Origin: Algoriphagus sp. Y33
GTDB taxonomy: Bacteria; Bacteroidota; Bacteroidia; Cytophagales; Cyclobacteriaceae
Length of the DNA stretch: 64,000 nt
Direction: 5' to 3'
Assembly (NCBI RefSeq): GCF_014838715.1
Contig: NZ_CP061947.1
Span: 4,578,001-4,642,000, forward strand
This document shows, one piece after another, positions 7,881 to 17,497 of this stretch (position 1 is its first letter; every line of letters begins with the position of its first letter). The notes under the pieces are model-generated. The model made no database searches, had not been told where the DNA came from, and worked only from the letters and a program-made list of their open reading frames with translations. The translations under genes were made by a program, and so were the position numbers.

Positions 7881-10800
7881 TTAGAATTGAATGTTTACAC
7901 CAAGATTGATGATTTTTTGCTGCGGGTAGAACTGTCCGCTTTCACTCGACCCCTCAGGATCAAAATCTTTCACTCCCGTGAGTGTAAATAGATTGAAGGC
8001 ATTTGCATAAATCTTCAAATTGCTGATTGACAGTTTTTCCAATATCGGTTGCGGCACGTTGTAACCAATCTGTATATTCTTTAATCTGACAAAGCTGGCG
8101 TCGTTCAACCAGAAATTGTTGCGGTACAAACCTCCACTGACCGCTGAAGAAGCGCGCTCACTCACCCGTGGATAAGAGCCATCTGTGTTGTTGGGAGAAT
8201 ATCTATTGTCTGCCCAGCTACTGTAAAAATTACCCACAGTCCCTGATTCAGGCAACACATACTGGCTGACCTGCGACTGTCCGGAAATAACTGCCGCGAA
8301 ATCCCAGTTTTTCCATGCCGCATTCAAGGTCATACCAAAGGTGATCTGCGGGATATTACCGTATTTCGTCCTGATCATATCATCTGCATCGATCTCTCCG
8401 TCACCGTTGAAATCCTCATAAATCAAATCTCCCACCATTGCTCCGGGTACATGAGGCGTGCTGTCCAACTGCTCTTGGCTTCTGAAAATACCGATTGCAT
8501 TATAAAGCAAATAGGTGTTCATCGGATTGCCCGTCTGCCGCTGATAATCCAGTACTCCTGCTGCTTCATCTATGTAAACTATCTCATTTTTGGCGTAGGT
8601 GAAGTTCCCAGACACTCCGAAGCTGAAATTCCCTTCATGCTGATATCCTACGGTCGACTCAAAGCCACGGCTTTTCACCTCTCCGATATTTTCCGCCGGA
8701 ACCAATGATTGATAATCATCACTTCCATCATCATAAGGATTTACAATCCCGGAAGATCCCGGAATAGAGGCATTTCTTATTGTCAGAATTTTACTTCTGT
8801 CTTGTTGGAAATAGATGAATTCGGTAGTGAATTTCTTCAGCCAGATTGCATTGAATCCTATATCGGTCTTTGTAGCCACTTCCCAGGTAATATTTGGGTT
8901 GGCAAGGCGGGTAAGATCTATCCCTGTAGTTACCTCATTGCCCAGTAAGTAGCGGTTGTTAAAGGAATAATTATCAAAATACTGGAACTGGCCGACATTG
9001 TCATTACCAAGCTTTCCATAAGAAGCTCTGAATTTCAAATCATCAAAGAAGCCCACCTTATCTCTAAACCAGCCTTCTTCTGAGATTCTATAGCCGACAG
9101 AAAGTGAGGGGAAATATCCGTACCTGCTATCAGAAGGAAAATTGGACGAACCGTCCACTCTCATCTGAAACTCCGCCAGGTACTTCTCATTATAGTTATA
9201 AGCTAATTTACTTAAGTAACTTTTTCTTGTGTAGTTATAGCTGCTGCCCCAGTTATCGTAATCCGATGCAGCTGCTCCGCCTTGGGAAAGCTCGGGAGTT
9301 TCGGCAGTAGGGAAATGAAGTCTTGAAGCTCCCATTCTATGAGACCTGTTCTCACTCTGCTCGTATCCTACAAAAGCATCTATGAAATGGTCACCAATAT
9401 ATTTCCTGAAGTTCAATCTGATATTGGATACCATCATAGACTGGGAATAATGCTCCTCAGAAAGTGTGGGCTGCTGATCTGGCCCTCCACCCACTACGAT
9501 TGGATTATAAGAATCGGCGGTACGGTCATAGTTGTATAAGGTATAGGGCGTACTGAAGTTTCTGGATCGCTCTGAGCTTTCGTCCACCGAGAAAAAGCCT
9601 TCTGCTGAAAGTCCTTCCAAAAATCCAAACTCATATTTTCCCCTAAGGATACCATTGAATATATAGCGGGGATTATGATTAAATCCACCCTGATCCGTCG
9701 CCATGATTACCGGGTTGGAATTTTCTATTCCGGAAGACGGAAGGCCATTTGGATAAACTGCCGCCGCTGTCGGATAGGCTCTATAAATCGAACGGAAAAT
9801 ATCTCCTGCCCCGGACGTGGGGAATTGCCTATCCTCTTTTCTTCCTGATAGAGATAAGCCGACAGTCAGTCTTTCAGTGATATCTGCATCCACATTGGAT
9901 CTAAAGCTGTATTGATCATAGCGTGTCGCCCCGTCTTTATACAATCCGTCTTGTCCAGTTTTACCCAAAGACAAGAAATAAGTCACATTGTCCGAACCAC
10001 CTCTGATGCTCAGGTCATGCTGACTTTGCAGTGCAGTATTGTTCAGCGCAGCGGCCGCCCAGTCTGTATTTGGGTAATTAACAGGATCGGATCCATTTTG
10101 AAACAGGCTCAGCTCATCATTACTATACACCTGATTCATTCCTCCCTGCGGATTGTTATAAAAGGCTATTTCATTTCTGATCTGACCATATGTGTTGGCA
10201 TCTGCCATTTCAGGCAATCTTGTCGGGGAAGAAAATCCCTGATTGAAGCTGTACGAAATCACCGGCTTGCCGGATTTGCCACGCTTTGTCGTCACCAAGA
10301 TTACGCCATTGGCAGCTCTGGAACCGTAGATAGCAGCTGATGCATCCTTTAAAACTGAGATGCTTTCAATATCATTGGGGTTCAGTCGCTCCAAGCCACC
10401 TATCTGTCCCGGTACACCGTCCACTACCACCAGTACATCGTTATTTCCTGTAGTCGCCAGACCACGGATGCTGATACTGGATCCATCGTATCCCGGTTCA
10501 CCGCCTCTGTTATTGGCGATAAGTCCCGAAAATCTTCCTGAAAGTGAGTTGGAAATGTTTGGCTGGGGGCTGTTCTGAATATCTCTTCCCTCCACTTGGG
10601 AGACAGAGCCCGTTAGCGTAGCTTTCTTCTGCTCACCATACCCTACCACGACTACCTCATTGAGGGATTGCTCGTCCGGTGCCAGTTGTACGGTAATAAT
10701 ACTTTCTCCAGGCTGTATTACTCGCTCAAGGGTAGCATACCCTATAAATGAGACACTTAACGTAGCATTTTCTGTAGGGGCAAATGACAACGTGAAATTG

Positions 10801-10994
10801 CCATCCAAATCCGTCACGGCACCTGTAGTAGTGCCCTTCAACAACACGGAAGCTCCGGGGAGTCCCGTTCCTGTTTCGTCAAGCACTTGGCCTGAAATTT
10901 TTTGTTGACCAAATACATTGGGCACACTGCACATCATTAGTAGCATGAATGACATACAATACAGCCATGCCTTGGCTGGTAATTGTGTTAGCAT
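7881..10994 (-). CDS. susC: SusC/RagA family TonB-linked outer-membrane transporter
   Basis: The 1037-residue protein has a signal peptide (cleavage near VFGQ, residue 30), a carboxypeptidase-D regulatory-like domain (about 32-112) with 'GLPGASVLLKGT', then the linker LNEVVVVGYGEQKK that is a hallmark of SusC proteins. The plug domain follows (about 120-240, 'GNDVLVVVDGVPG', 'VLKDASAAIYGSRAANGVI'), and a 22-strand barrel runs to the C-terminal Phe. It imports oligosaccharides captured by SusD using TonB energy. It is the first gene of susC-susD-GH30, divergent from the HTCS regulator. The length is standard. Confidence 0.95.
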   Translation of the reverse strand: MLTQLPAKAWLYCMSFMLLMMCSVPNVFGQQKISGQVLDETGTGLPGASVLLKGTTTGAVTDLDGNFTLSFAPTENATLSVSFIGYATLERVIQPGESIITVQLAPDEQSLNEVVVVGYGEQKKATLTGSVSQVEGRDIQNSPQPNISNSLSGRFSGLIANNRGGEPGYDGSSISIRGLATTGNNDVLVVVDGVPGQIGGLERLNPNDIESISVLKDASAAIYGSRAANGVILVTTKRGKSGKPVISYSFNQGFSSPTRLPEMADANTYGQIRNEIAFYNNPQGGMNQVYSNDELSLFQNGSDPVNYPNTDWAAAALNNTALQSQHDLSIRGGSDNVTYFLSLGKTGQDGLYKDGATRYDQYSFRSNVDADITERLTVGLSLSGRKEDRQFPTSGAGDIFRSIYRAYPTAAAVYPNGLPSSGIENSNPVIMATDQGGFNHNPRYIFNGILRGKYEFGFLEGLSAEGFFSVDESSERSRNFSTPYTLYNYDRTADSYNPIVVGGGPDQQPTLSEEHYSQSMMVSNIRLNFRKYIGDHFIDAFVGYEQSENRSHRMGASRLHFPTAETPELSQGGAAASDYDNWGSSYNYTRKSYLSKLAYNYNEKYLAEFQMRVDGSSNFPSDSRYGYFPSLSVGYRISEEGWFRDKVGFFDDLKFRASYGKLGNDNVGQFQYFDNYSFNNRYLLGNEVTTGIDLTRLANPNITWEVATKTDIGFNAIWLKKFTTEFIYFQQDRSKILTIRNASIPGSSGIVNPYDDGSDDYQSLVPAENIGEVKSRGFESTVGYQHEGNFSFGVSGNFTYAKNEIVYIDEAAGVLDYQRQTGNPMNTYLLYNAIGIFRSQEQLDSTPHVPGAMVGDLIYEDFNGDGEIDADDMIRTKYGNIPQITFGMTLNAAWKNWDFAAVISGQSQVSQYVLPESGTVGNFYSSWADNRYSPNNTDGSYPRVSERASSAVSGGLYRNNFWLNDASFVRLKNIQIGYNVPQPILEKLSISNLKIYANAFNLFTLTGVKDFDPEGSSESGQFYPQQKIINLGVNIQF

Positions 10995-11029
10995 GTTTTT
11001 TTAGGTTTGTTGTTAACTATAAATAAGTC

Positions 11030-11063
11030 CAGTGACTGCATGAAAAAAACCACTCAGTCACTG
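11030..11063. promoter_or_regulatory. 9-bp perfect inverted repeat in the susC leader
   Basis: CAGTGACTG (11030-11038) and CAGTCACTG (11055-11063) are perfect inverted copies 16 nt apart. They sit 36-69 bp upstream of the susC ATG in the divergent susC/HTCS region. They may form an mRNA leader hairpin or an operator for the AraC-type HTCS output domain; there is no T run after it. Confidence 0.45.
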
Positions 11064-11195
11064 CAACAATGTTCAAAAAAATACGGGTGGGATTAGGGAC
11101 GTAAATCAGCAATTTATGGGGTATAAAACGGGCAAAAGTCCACCATTTAGAATAATACTGGTTTTTTTCATTACATTTTTCGTGATTGTGAGCTG

Positions 11196-14100
11196 ATGAG
11201 ACCCTTAGTAATAACCTTTCTGCTTCTCTGGATTTCCGCGATTGGAAATGCGCAAAACCTTAATTCAAGATCTGAATTTGCAGATCAAAATCACCTTACA
11301 TTTTACTTGCTCGATGTAGAAAATGGGCTTTCCAACAACTACATCAATCATATTGAGCAGGATTCTCTGGGCTTTATCTGGATAGCCACTATCGACGGGC
11401 TAAACCGCTACGATGGCCACGACTTTCAAATCTACAGAAAAAGCAATCTCAATCCGCAGACAGGACCGGCGGCCAATTATATAGAGCATTTGGAAATAGG
11501 GCAAGGCCAAAAGCTCTTACTTGCCACTTATAAAGGAGTAAGCGAATATGATCCTAAGGTGGATTCTTTCACCCATTTCGAAGGTTCTGCCCAAAATTCA
11601 ATCAGCTACATAATCAATCAGCCAAATGGCAGGCAAATCATTGCCAATTATGAAGGCGGGGTCGCCATCACAAAGGGGGACAGTATTGTTGCATTCTTTC
11701 TCCATTCCCCCGAGGATCCCAACTCCCTTTCATCCTCGCGCATTTCTTCTTTGTCCTTACAAGGCGACTCGGTACTTTGGGTGGGGCATTTTGACAATGG
11801 CTTGGATAAAATTGATTTGCGCAAAAAAACAGTCACTGCATTGGCCAACTCAAATCCGGCTTTCCCTAAAAATATCAATACACTTTATACAGATGAAACC
11901 GGAAATCTATGGACCGGCTCAACCAATGGTGCCAGGGTCATTACCACCTCCGCTGATACCTTACAAATCAACCCCTCAGATATTCCCGGAAAAGGATTAA
12001 GTGATGGGAATATTCTCTGTTTTGAAAAAGGTCCGGAGGGCAATCTATGGATCGGTACCCGAAACGGCGGGTTAAATATCCTGAATTCAATTCAATTCCT
12101 GAAAAATCAAACGTTACAACTTAAGTGGTTTCTGCCGGCACAAGACGGATCCAGTGTATTCAACAGAACCGTGTCTTCTCTGAAACTCGCGGATGACGGC
12201 TATATGTGGATAGGAACCAGTACAGGGTTGAACTTCGTAAATCCTTCTGGAGATCCGGTAAAACTTATCAGCAGAAATTTATCCAAGGAACACACAATTT
12301 CCCACGACAGAATCGGGTCAATCGCAGAGAGCAAAGATGGGAGTATCTGGATTGGAACCGATGGCGGTGGACTAGACCATTATTTCCCCAAGACAGAAAT
12401 AATCCGACATTTCGAACATGACCCCGGCAGTGCCCAAAGTCTTTCAAACAACTACATCATTTCCCTTCTAGAGGACAGCAAAAATAATCTATGGGTGGGT
12501 ACGTATCAGGGAGGACTGAATTTATTGAACACTTCCACCGGAAACAGCAAACATTATCTTCAGGAAAGCCAAGAAAAAGGCAATGATGTCAGGGTCATCT
12601 TCGAGGGTAAAAATGGACAGATCTGGGTAGGCACCAACCGGGGTGGACTGTATCGCTACCACCCTCCGATAGACAATTTTGACTATGTCAAGCTACTCGG
12701 CAAAATAGACATCCGCGATATTGCAGAGGATGAGTTGGGTAATCTCTGGCTGGCAACTTACGGTGATGGGATCATCAGATACAATTACCTCACTGGAGAG
12801 CAAGAACTTTTCAACGAGAAAACCATTCCTGGCTTGCCGGTGGAAGTAGTCTTTGCCATAGAGATCCTCGACAATGGAGATGTACTGGCAGGAAGCAGGT
12901 ATGAGGGCCTGATCAGATTAAATCCCCAAAGTAGAGAATTCACACTATTCACTGAGGAAAACGGGCTCAGCAATAATTCCATCAACAGCCTAGCAAAGGG
13001 AAAAGACGGAAAAATATGGCTGGGCACCTATCGCGGCATCAGCTATTTCGATCCCAATACAAATACTGTCGGCAATCTCAACTCAATCAATAACATACAG
13101 CTCAGCGAATTCAATATCGGCGCATCTTTAGTTACTGCTTCAGGAGATGTGTACCTAGGCGGAAATAAAGGAATCAATGTTTTCAGTCCCGAAACCTTAG
13201 AGAGCCAATTGGTCAGTTACCCTCTTATTTTTACCGACTTAAGGCTTATGAACAAGAAGGTCCCGGTAAACTCCATTACCGAGGGTTTTCACTTGGACCA
13301 AAGCCTACCCTACCTCAAGCAACTCAACCTTACCCATAAACAGCGTTTGATTTCCCTAGATTTTGTAGCGCTGAAATTCCCCCAAGGAAAGGATATAAAC
13401 TATGCCTACAAACTAGAGCCTTTTCATAGCCAATGGATAGAAACTAACCAGACAGGCACCGTCAACCTCAGCAATATCCCTCCGGGGAACTATACGCTGA
13501 AAGTCAAGGCAATTTCGGGGACAACAGCCATATCGGAAAACCAACTGAAGCTCATCATTTCTCCTCCCTTCTGGAAAACCTGGCCTGCATATTTCATCTA
13601 TATCGTCCTGATCGTAACAGTGATCGGGGCGGGAATGAGGTATTACGCAGAAAGACTAAAGCTCAAAAGCTCCCTTCTTTTCGAGAAAAAACAACGCATG
13701 TTGGAGCATGAGCTCAATGAAGAGCGCGTTCAGTTTTTTACGGGATTTTCTCATGAGTTGAAAACCCCATTGACACTAATTCTGGCTCCATTGGATGAGC
13801 TCCTGCTGGAAATCAAAAACTCAAAGCACCTTAAAGGTCTTAAGTTGATTCAAAAGAATGCGAAGTATCTGCACGAGATGATCTCCAAATTGCTGGAATT
13901 TAGAAATGCCGAGCTTGATGTCAACGAATTGAATCTAAAATCCCAGCCAATCGTCAAACCTATCAGGCAGTGGGTAGAGCAATATCAGCCTCTGGCAAAG
14001 CACAAGGGAATCAAAATCAAAAGCCGGTTACCAAAGGTAGACTTCCCCGCCGAGGTGGATCTCCAAAAGCTCCATATTATTTTCAATAACCTTTTGTCGA

Positions 14101-15266
14101 ATGCACTTAAGTATTGTAGGGACAAGGATCTAATCATAGTTTCGCTAGAGGAGAAGGAGCGTGATTTTGAATTATTGGTGAGCGACAATGGTCCCGGAAT
14201 TCCCTTGGAGGATCAAAGCAGGATTTTCAACTGGTACTATCAGAGTGGCGAAAACGCTAAAGAGCAGGGTGACGGAATCGGACTGGCATTGACCAAAAGG
14301 CTGGTAGAAGATCACCAAGGCAATATCAATGTAGTCAGTACTCCGGGAAATGGCAGTACTTTTTCTATTGTAATTCCCAAAAAAGCCAATACGTTCGAAA
14401 TGGTTTTGTCGGATAGGCCCGACAGTAATGAATGGATACCTGAGCAGGATCCCGTACAACTGGAATCTACAGTCAACTTCGATCTCAATGAAACCAAAGA
14501 AGTGCTTCTGATTATAGATGATAATCCTCAGATTCTTGAATACCTGAACTACTCACTCAGTGGAGAATATGATCTGATTTTTGCCAAGAATGGTCAGGAG
14601 GGACTTGAGAAAGCAACCCGGTTTATACCTGATCTGATTATATCAGATGTTATGATGCCGGAGAAAAACGGTATTGATTTGTGCGGAATTTTAAAAGAAA
14701 ACCATAGTACCACCCATATTCCCGTGATTTTGCTTTCTGCCAAAGACAACACCGACAGTATCACTTTAGGCTTTGGAAAAGGCGCAGACGATTACATTAC
14801 AAAACCTTTCAAAGGGGAGATTCTAAAATCCAGAATAAGAAACCTGCTGGATGCAAAAATCCGGATGCGCTCGTATTATCTCGGCAAAAGCATCCAAAGT
14901 ACCGGACTGACCTCCACTGAGAAAAGTGCCATCAGCAAGGAAAAATCATTTTTGAAGGAGCTGGAAGGACATATCTTGGCAGGGATCTCCCAGCAGACAA
15001 CCGATGTAGATACCATCTCCCAAGCCATGGGAATGAGCAGAACCTCACTTTTCAGAAAATTGAAAGCCCTTACCGGCCAAAATATCAACCAGTACGTACG
15101 CACCGTCAAAGTGGCAAAAGCCGCCTCCCTGATAAAAGAAGAGAATCTGGGGGTTGCCCAGGCAGCCTATGAAGTAGGTTTCACCAGCACAAAATATTTC
15201 AGAAAGCTATTTAAAGAGCAGTTCGGCTACCTTCCTTCAGAGGTGAATGAGGCAGAAAAGGAGTAG
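11196..15266 (+). CDS. Hybrid two-component system regulator (HTCS) of the SusCD/GH30 locus
   Basis: The 1356-residue one-protein signalling system has a signal peptide (1-19), then two seven-bladed propellers built of Reg_prop repeats (about 30-700, many 'G.lWiGT' motifs). A Y_Y_Y domain (about 720-775) and one membrane helix (about 796-818) follow. The cytoplasmic part has a HisKA domain with FSHELKTP (phospho-His853), a HATPase (955-1062, with GPGIP and GIGLAL), a receiver domain (1101-1215, phospho-Asp1151 in SDVMMPEK, and KPF) and an AraC-type helix-turn-helix (about 1255-1352). It senses a glycan fragment in the periplasm and activates the divergent susC operon. All catalytic residues are present. 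Confidence 0.95.
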   Translation: MRPLVITFLLLWISAIGNAQNLNSRSEFADQNHLTFYLLDVENGLSNNYINHIEQDSLGFIWIATIDGLNRYDGHDFQIYRKSNLNPQTGPAANYIEHLEIGQGQKLLLATYKGVSEYDPKVDSFTHFEGSAQNSISYIINQPNGRQIIANYEGGVAITKGDSIVAFFLHSPEDPNSLSSSRISSLSLQGDSVLWVGHFDNGLDKIDLRKKTVTALANSNPAFPKNINTLYTDETGNLWTGSTNGARVITTSADTLQINPSDIPGKGLSDGNILCFEKGPEGNLWIGTRNGGLNILNSIQFLKNQTLQLKWFLPAQDGSSVFNRTVSSLKLADDGYMWIGTSTGLNFVNPSGDPVKLISRNLSKEHTISHDRIGSIAESKDGSIWIGTDGGGLDHYFPKTEIIRHFEHDPGSAQSLSNNYIISLLEDSKNNLWVGTYQGGLNLLNTSTGNSKHYLQESQEKGNDVRVIFEGKNGQIWVGTNRGGLYRYHPPIDNFDYVKLLGKIDIRDIAEDELGNLWLATYGDGIIRYNYLTGEQELFNEKTIPGLPVEVVFAIEILDNGDVLAGSRYEGLIRLNPQSREFTLFTEENGLSNNSINSLAKGKDGKIWLGTYRGISYFDPNTNTVGNLNSINNIQLSEFNIGASLVTASGDVYLGGNKGINVFSPETLESQLVSYPLIFTDLRLMNKKVPVNSITEGFHLDQSLPYLKQLNLTHKQRLISLDFVALKFPQGKDINYAYKLEPFHSQWIETNQTGTVNLSNIPPGNYTLKVKAISGTTAISENQLKLIISPPFWKTWPAYFIYIVLIVTVIGAGMRYYAERLKLKSSLLFEKKQRMLEHELNEERVQFFTGFSHELKTPLTLILAPLDELLLEIKNSKHLKGLKLIQKNAKYLHEMISKLLEFRNAELDVNELNLKSQPIVKPIRQWVEQYQPLAKHKGIKIKSRLPKVDFPAEVDLQKLHIIFNNLLSNALKYCRDKDLIIVSLEEKERDFELLVSDNGPGIPLEDQSRIFNWYYQSGENAKEQGDGIGLALTKRLVEDHQGNINVVSTPGNGSTFSIVIPKKANTFEMVLSDRPDSNEWIPEQDPVQLESTVNFDLNETKEVLLIIDDNPQILEYLNYSLSGEYDLIFAKNGQEGLEKATRFIPDLIISDVMMPEKNGIDLCGILKENHSTTHIPVILLSAKDNTDSITLGFGKGADDYITKPFKGEILKSRIRNLLDAKIRMRSYYLGKSIQSTGLTSTEKSAISKEKSFLKELEGHILAGISQQTTDVDTISQAMGMSRTSLFRKLKALTGQNINQYVRTVKVAKAASLIKEENLGVAQAAYEVGFTSTKYFRKLFKEQFGYLPSEVNEAEKE

Positions 15267-15397
15267 AAAGAAGAAATTTTATAAAGTATGGAACCGCTTT
15301 TGGATTAGTAATTAGAACTGATCTTAATAACCATATTCCATTTTCTCTCCGCTAAAAACTAACCATCAATTTTTTTAGACAGTTAGCATTTTACTAT

Positions 15398-15409
15398 TAG
15401 AGAGGAAGG
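15398..15409. repeat. 12-bp copy of the tRNA-Ser 3' end (att-like site, distal)
   Basis: TAGAGAGGAAGG here exactly matches 17542-17553, the 3' end of the tRNA-Ser gene, in the same orientation. The match covers the acceptor 3' strand and the start of the T stem. It lies in the 257-bp gap after the HTCS gene and bounds the accessory patch. Confidence 0.5.
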
Positions 15410-15523
15410 AAAACGAATCCATACCCAAATAACTAAAAAAAACAAAATCACCTTTTCACTCTTAATTTCAGTTTCTTTGGATTGATATTATTTCTTTTCC
15501 TCCTATATGATTTAAATGAGCTT

Positions 15524-17083
15524 TTAAGCTATAGATGTTGGATTTTTCAACTGAGAGGAGATGAAATCGTAGTAGCTTTCAGTAGCCGCATGTTTAAAAA
15601 GACTTTTCAACAATTCATGATTCCCTTCAAGAAACTCATGAAGCTTATCACGGATTTCAGGTTCCAAGTAGCATATAACATCTTCCCCAAACATCCCATT
15701 ATTCACATTTGTAGCATCGAAAGTAAATTCAATAACCTTAAAATCAGCTATATAGCAAGACGCAATCCAAAGATATTTTGGCATACTATTTATAAGTCTG
15801 CTCAGAATTTCATCTCTGTCTAAATTTGAAGTTTTTAATCCATTTTTGAAATTTTCGCTATAATCTATTTGAATATTCCATACCAAATCAGCAACTATAT
15901 TACCATTAAAAAAAAGTGTTAAAATTGTATCCAAACCAAGTACAATAACCTCAATATCTTCGTAAGAAATTCTAACTTTTGGATAAATCGGAACTACAAT
16001 ATTTGTAACATATGTAGGTGGCTTTCCAGAAGCAAACGTTGTCCAGGGAGTTTCAATTTCAAAATCATTTAAAAAATCAATCCTCGCAAATGGCCCCCAC
16101 TGATCATCATGGGCATAAAATTTTTCAATATTGCTAGCAAGCCAACTAACATCAGTCGTTGGCGGTATTAATTTGGGAGCGGATTGTTTAAATCCTGAGA
16201 CAGCAATAGCATGCAACCCATATCCGCCATTATTGGGAACACTGATTACAAAAATCAATGGAATACCAACTGGAGAATATGCATTTAAAATTTTTTTCAT
16301 GTAGAGCCCCGTAATACAATTCCTTAGTATATTACCATGTATATCTCTAACCTGATAATCAGCCTGCTTAACTTCAGAAACTAAACCTGAATTAAAGATT
16401 GCCTGACAAATTTGAAGTAAATTTAGACCTTTATTAGGGAAGAGCCTGCTACCATCTGGGGAAACATTATCAGCATCTTTAGTTATCTGACTTGGTGACT
16501 TTAATACCGTATGAAAATCAATTGAAGCCTTATTTAACATCGACCAAATTGCTGTGGTCGCACAGGCTGCCAGCACACTATCTTGTTCTTGAAATGCCAG
16601 AGACGCAATTCTTACCTTGTTTCCAAATAAATGAATTTCATATTCTCGAACTCCCCAAAAGTTTCTGGATTCAAAAGCCATACCTGATTCATACGTCTTT
16701 AACACCGTATACCCTATGAATTTAGTGGGGATAGGCTTAACTACAACAAATCCCAAGTATTTGCTCCAAAACTCCTCATTTCTAGATTCATTTTCAGTTA
16801 TAATTCCCTGGAATGTTTCAAGATCAAATTCATTAGAGAAAAAATGAACCCTATTACAAAACTTAGGGTATTTTTCGAAACAAAAAGCGTAGTAAGAGGC
16901 ATAATCCTGAAGAAAATCTTTGCTAACATAATCTTCCTCAACAACTATAGTCCTAGCCTTTAACCCCCCATCACCTAAATATCCTTTAAAATAAATAAAG
17001 TGGTTTTTGCTAGAAACCACTTTAGAACTAGTAAAATCATTAGACAATACATTCAGAGAGATTCTCTTCTGTATAAGGTACAA
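15524..17083 (-). CDS. Papain-like (C39/C1-type) cysteine peptidase candidate, accessory gene
   Basis: I do not recognise a named family with certainty. The 519-residue protein has no signal peptide and no clear membrane helix. Residues 164-180 (FQEQDSVLAACATTAIW) look like a papain-fold active site with Cys174 and an upstream Gln167. His291 lies in GGYGLHAIAVSGF and Asp326/327 in YAHDDQWGPFAR, giving a Cys-His-Asp order and spacing that fits C39/papain-like peptidases. The N-terminal 'YLGFVVVKPIP..IGYTVLKTY' part (about 109-130) is a separate conserved-looking region of unknown role. The frame opens with a TTG at 17083, 15 bp after an in-frame stop, and no ATG is near. It follows the 59-residue gene by 21 bp. 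Peptidase activity is inference. Confidence 0.65.
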   Translation of the reverse strand: MYLIQKRISLNVLSNDFTSSKVVSSKNHFIYFKGYLGDGGLKARTIVVEEDYVSKDFLQDYASYYAFCFEKYPKFCNRVHFFSNEFDLETFQGIITENESRNEEFWSKYLGFVVVKPIPTKFIGYTVLKTYESGMAFESRNFWGVREYEIHLFGNKVRIASLAFQEQDSVLAACATTAIWSMLNKASIDFHTVLKSPSQITKDADNVSPDGSRLFPNKGLNLLQICQAIFNSGLVSEVKQADYQVRDIHGNILRNCITGLYMKKILNAYSPVGIPLIFVISVPNNGGYGLHAIAVSGFKQSAPKLIPPTTDVSWLASNIEKFYAHDDQWGPFARIDFLNDFEIETPWTTFASGKPPTYVTNIVVPIYPKVRISYEDIEVIVLGLDTILTLFFNGNIVADLVWNIQIDYSENFKNGLKTSNLDRDEILSRLINSMPKYLWIASCYIADFKVIEFTFDATNVNNGMFGEDVICYLEPEIRDKLHEFLEGNHELLKSLFKHAATESYYDFISSQLKNPTSIA

Positions 17084-17104
17084 CTTTTGGCATCTAGTTT
17101 AATT

Positions 17105-17284
17105 TTAGAGCTGAACAACCATCCTAAGCCCTCTTTGGTCGACCTCTTTCTGTTTCAACACTTCAGCCTGCTTTTCCTTTGTTTCAGATATAATTCTACT
17201 AACAAAGGCATCTGCTTCCTGAAGTTTTTTAACCGCAAGGTTTGCTTCACGAGTTAGAATCTGAGAACCGCTTATCTTGTTCAT
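17105..17284 (-). CDS. 59-residue charged helical protein upstream of the peptidase-like gene
   Basis: The frame runs from the ATG at 17284 to a TAA at 17107-17105. It begins MNKISGSQILTREANLA and continues as a Lys/Glu/Ala/Gln-rich stretch (about residues 15-50) likely to form one long amphipathic helix or coiled coil. It has no Cys, signal peptide or membrane helix. It ends 21 bp before the TTG start of the peptidase-like gene on the same strand, so the two look like one operon. It could be a substrate, inhibitor or partner of that protein; nothing in the sequence decides between these. The coding call rests on intact length, composition and operon position. Confidence 0.55.
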   Translation of the reverse strand: MNKISGSQILTREANLAVKKLQEADAFVSRIISETKEKQAEVLKQKEVDQRGLRMVVQL

Positions 17285-17342
17285 AATTATGAATTTTTGC
17301 TGTTAGACACTATTACACGGGTATAAAAATCGTTTTAATATA

Positions 17343-17354
17343 GGAAATATTTCC
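17343..17354. promoter_or_regulatory. 12-bp perfect palindrome upstream of the two-gene accessory operon
   Basis: GGAAATATTTCC is fully self-complementary and lies 59-70 bp upstream of the ATG of the 59-residue gene. It could be an operator. A 12-bp A/T-rich palindrome can also occur by chance. Confidence 0.25.
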
Positions 17355-17497
17355 ATATGTTGTTCCCATTATTTCATCACACCACTTAGTAAGAATTTAA
17401 ACGGGAATTTACTACTGAAAGATTTTCATACTTTATCAAAGTCAAAACCTGTACCATTTGGATAGAATTCACATCCCGTTTACCCCCCTAGAAAAAT

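Noticed and set aside
11148..11163. Half Fur-like site TTTAGAATAATACTGG upstream of the HTCS gene
   Set aside because: Only one arm fits, and the gene belongs to a glycan locus; chance match in A/T-rich DNA.
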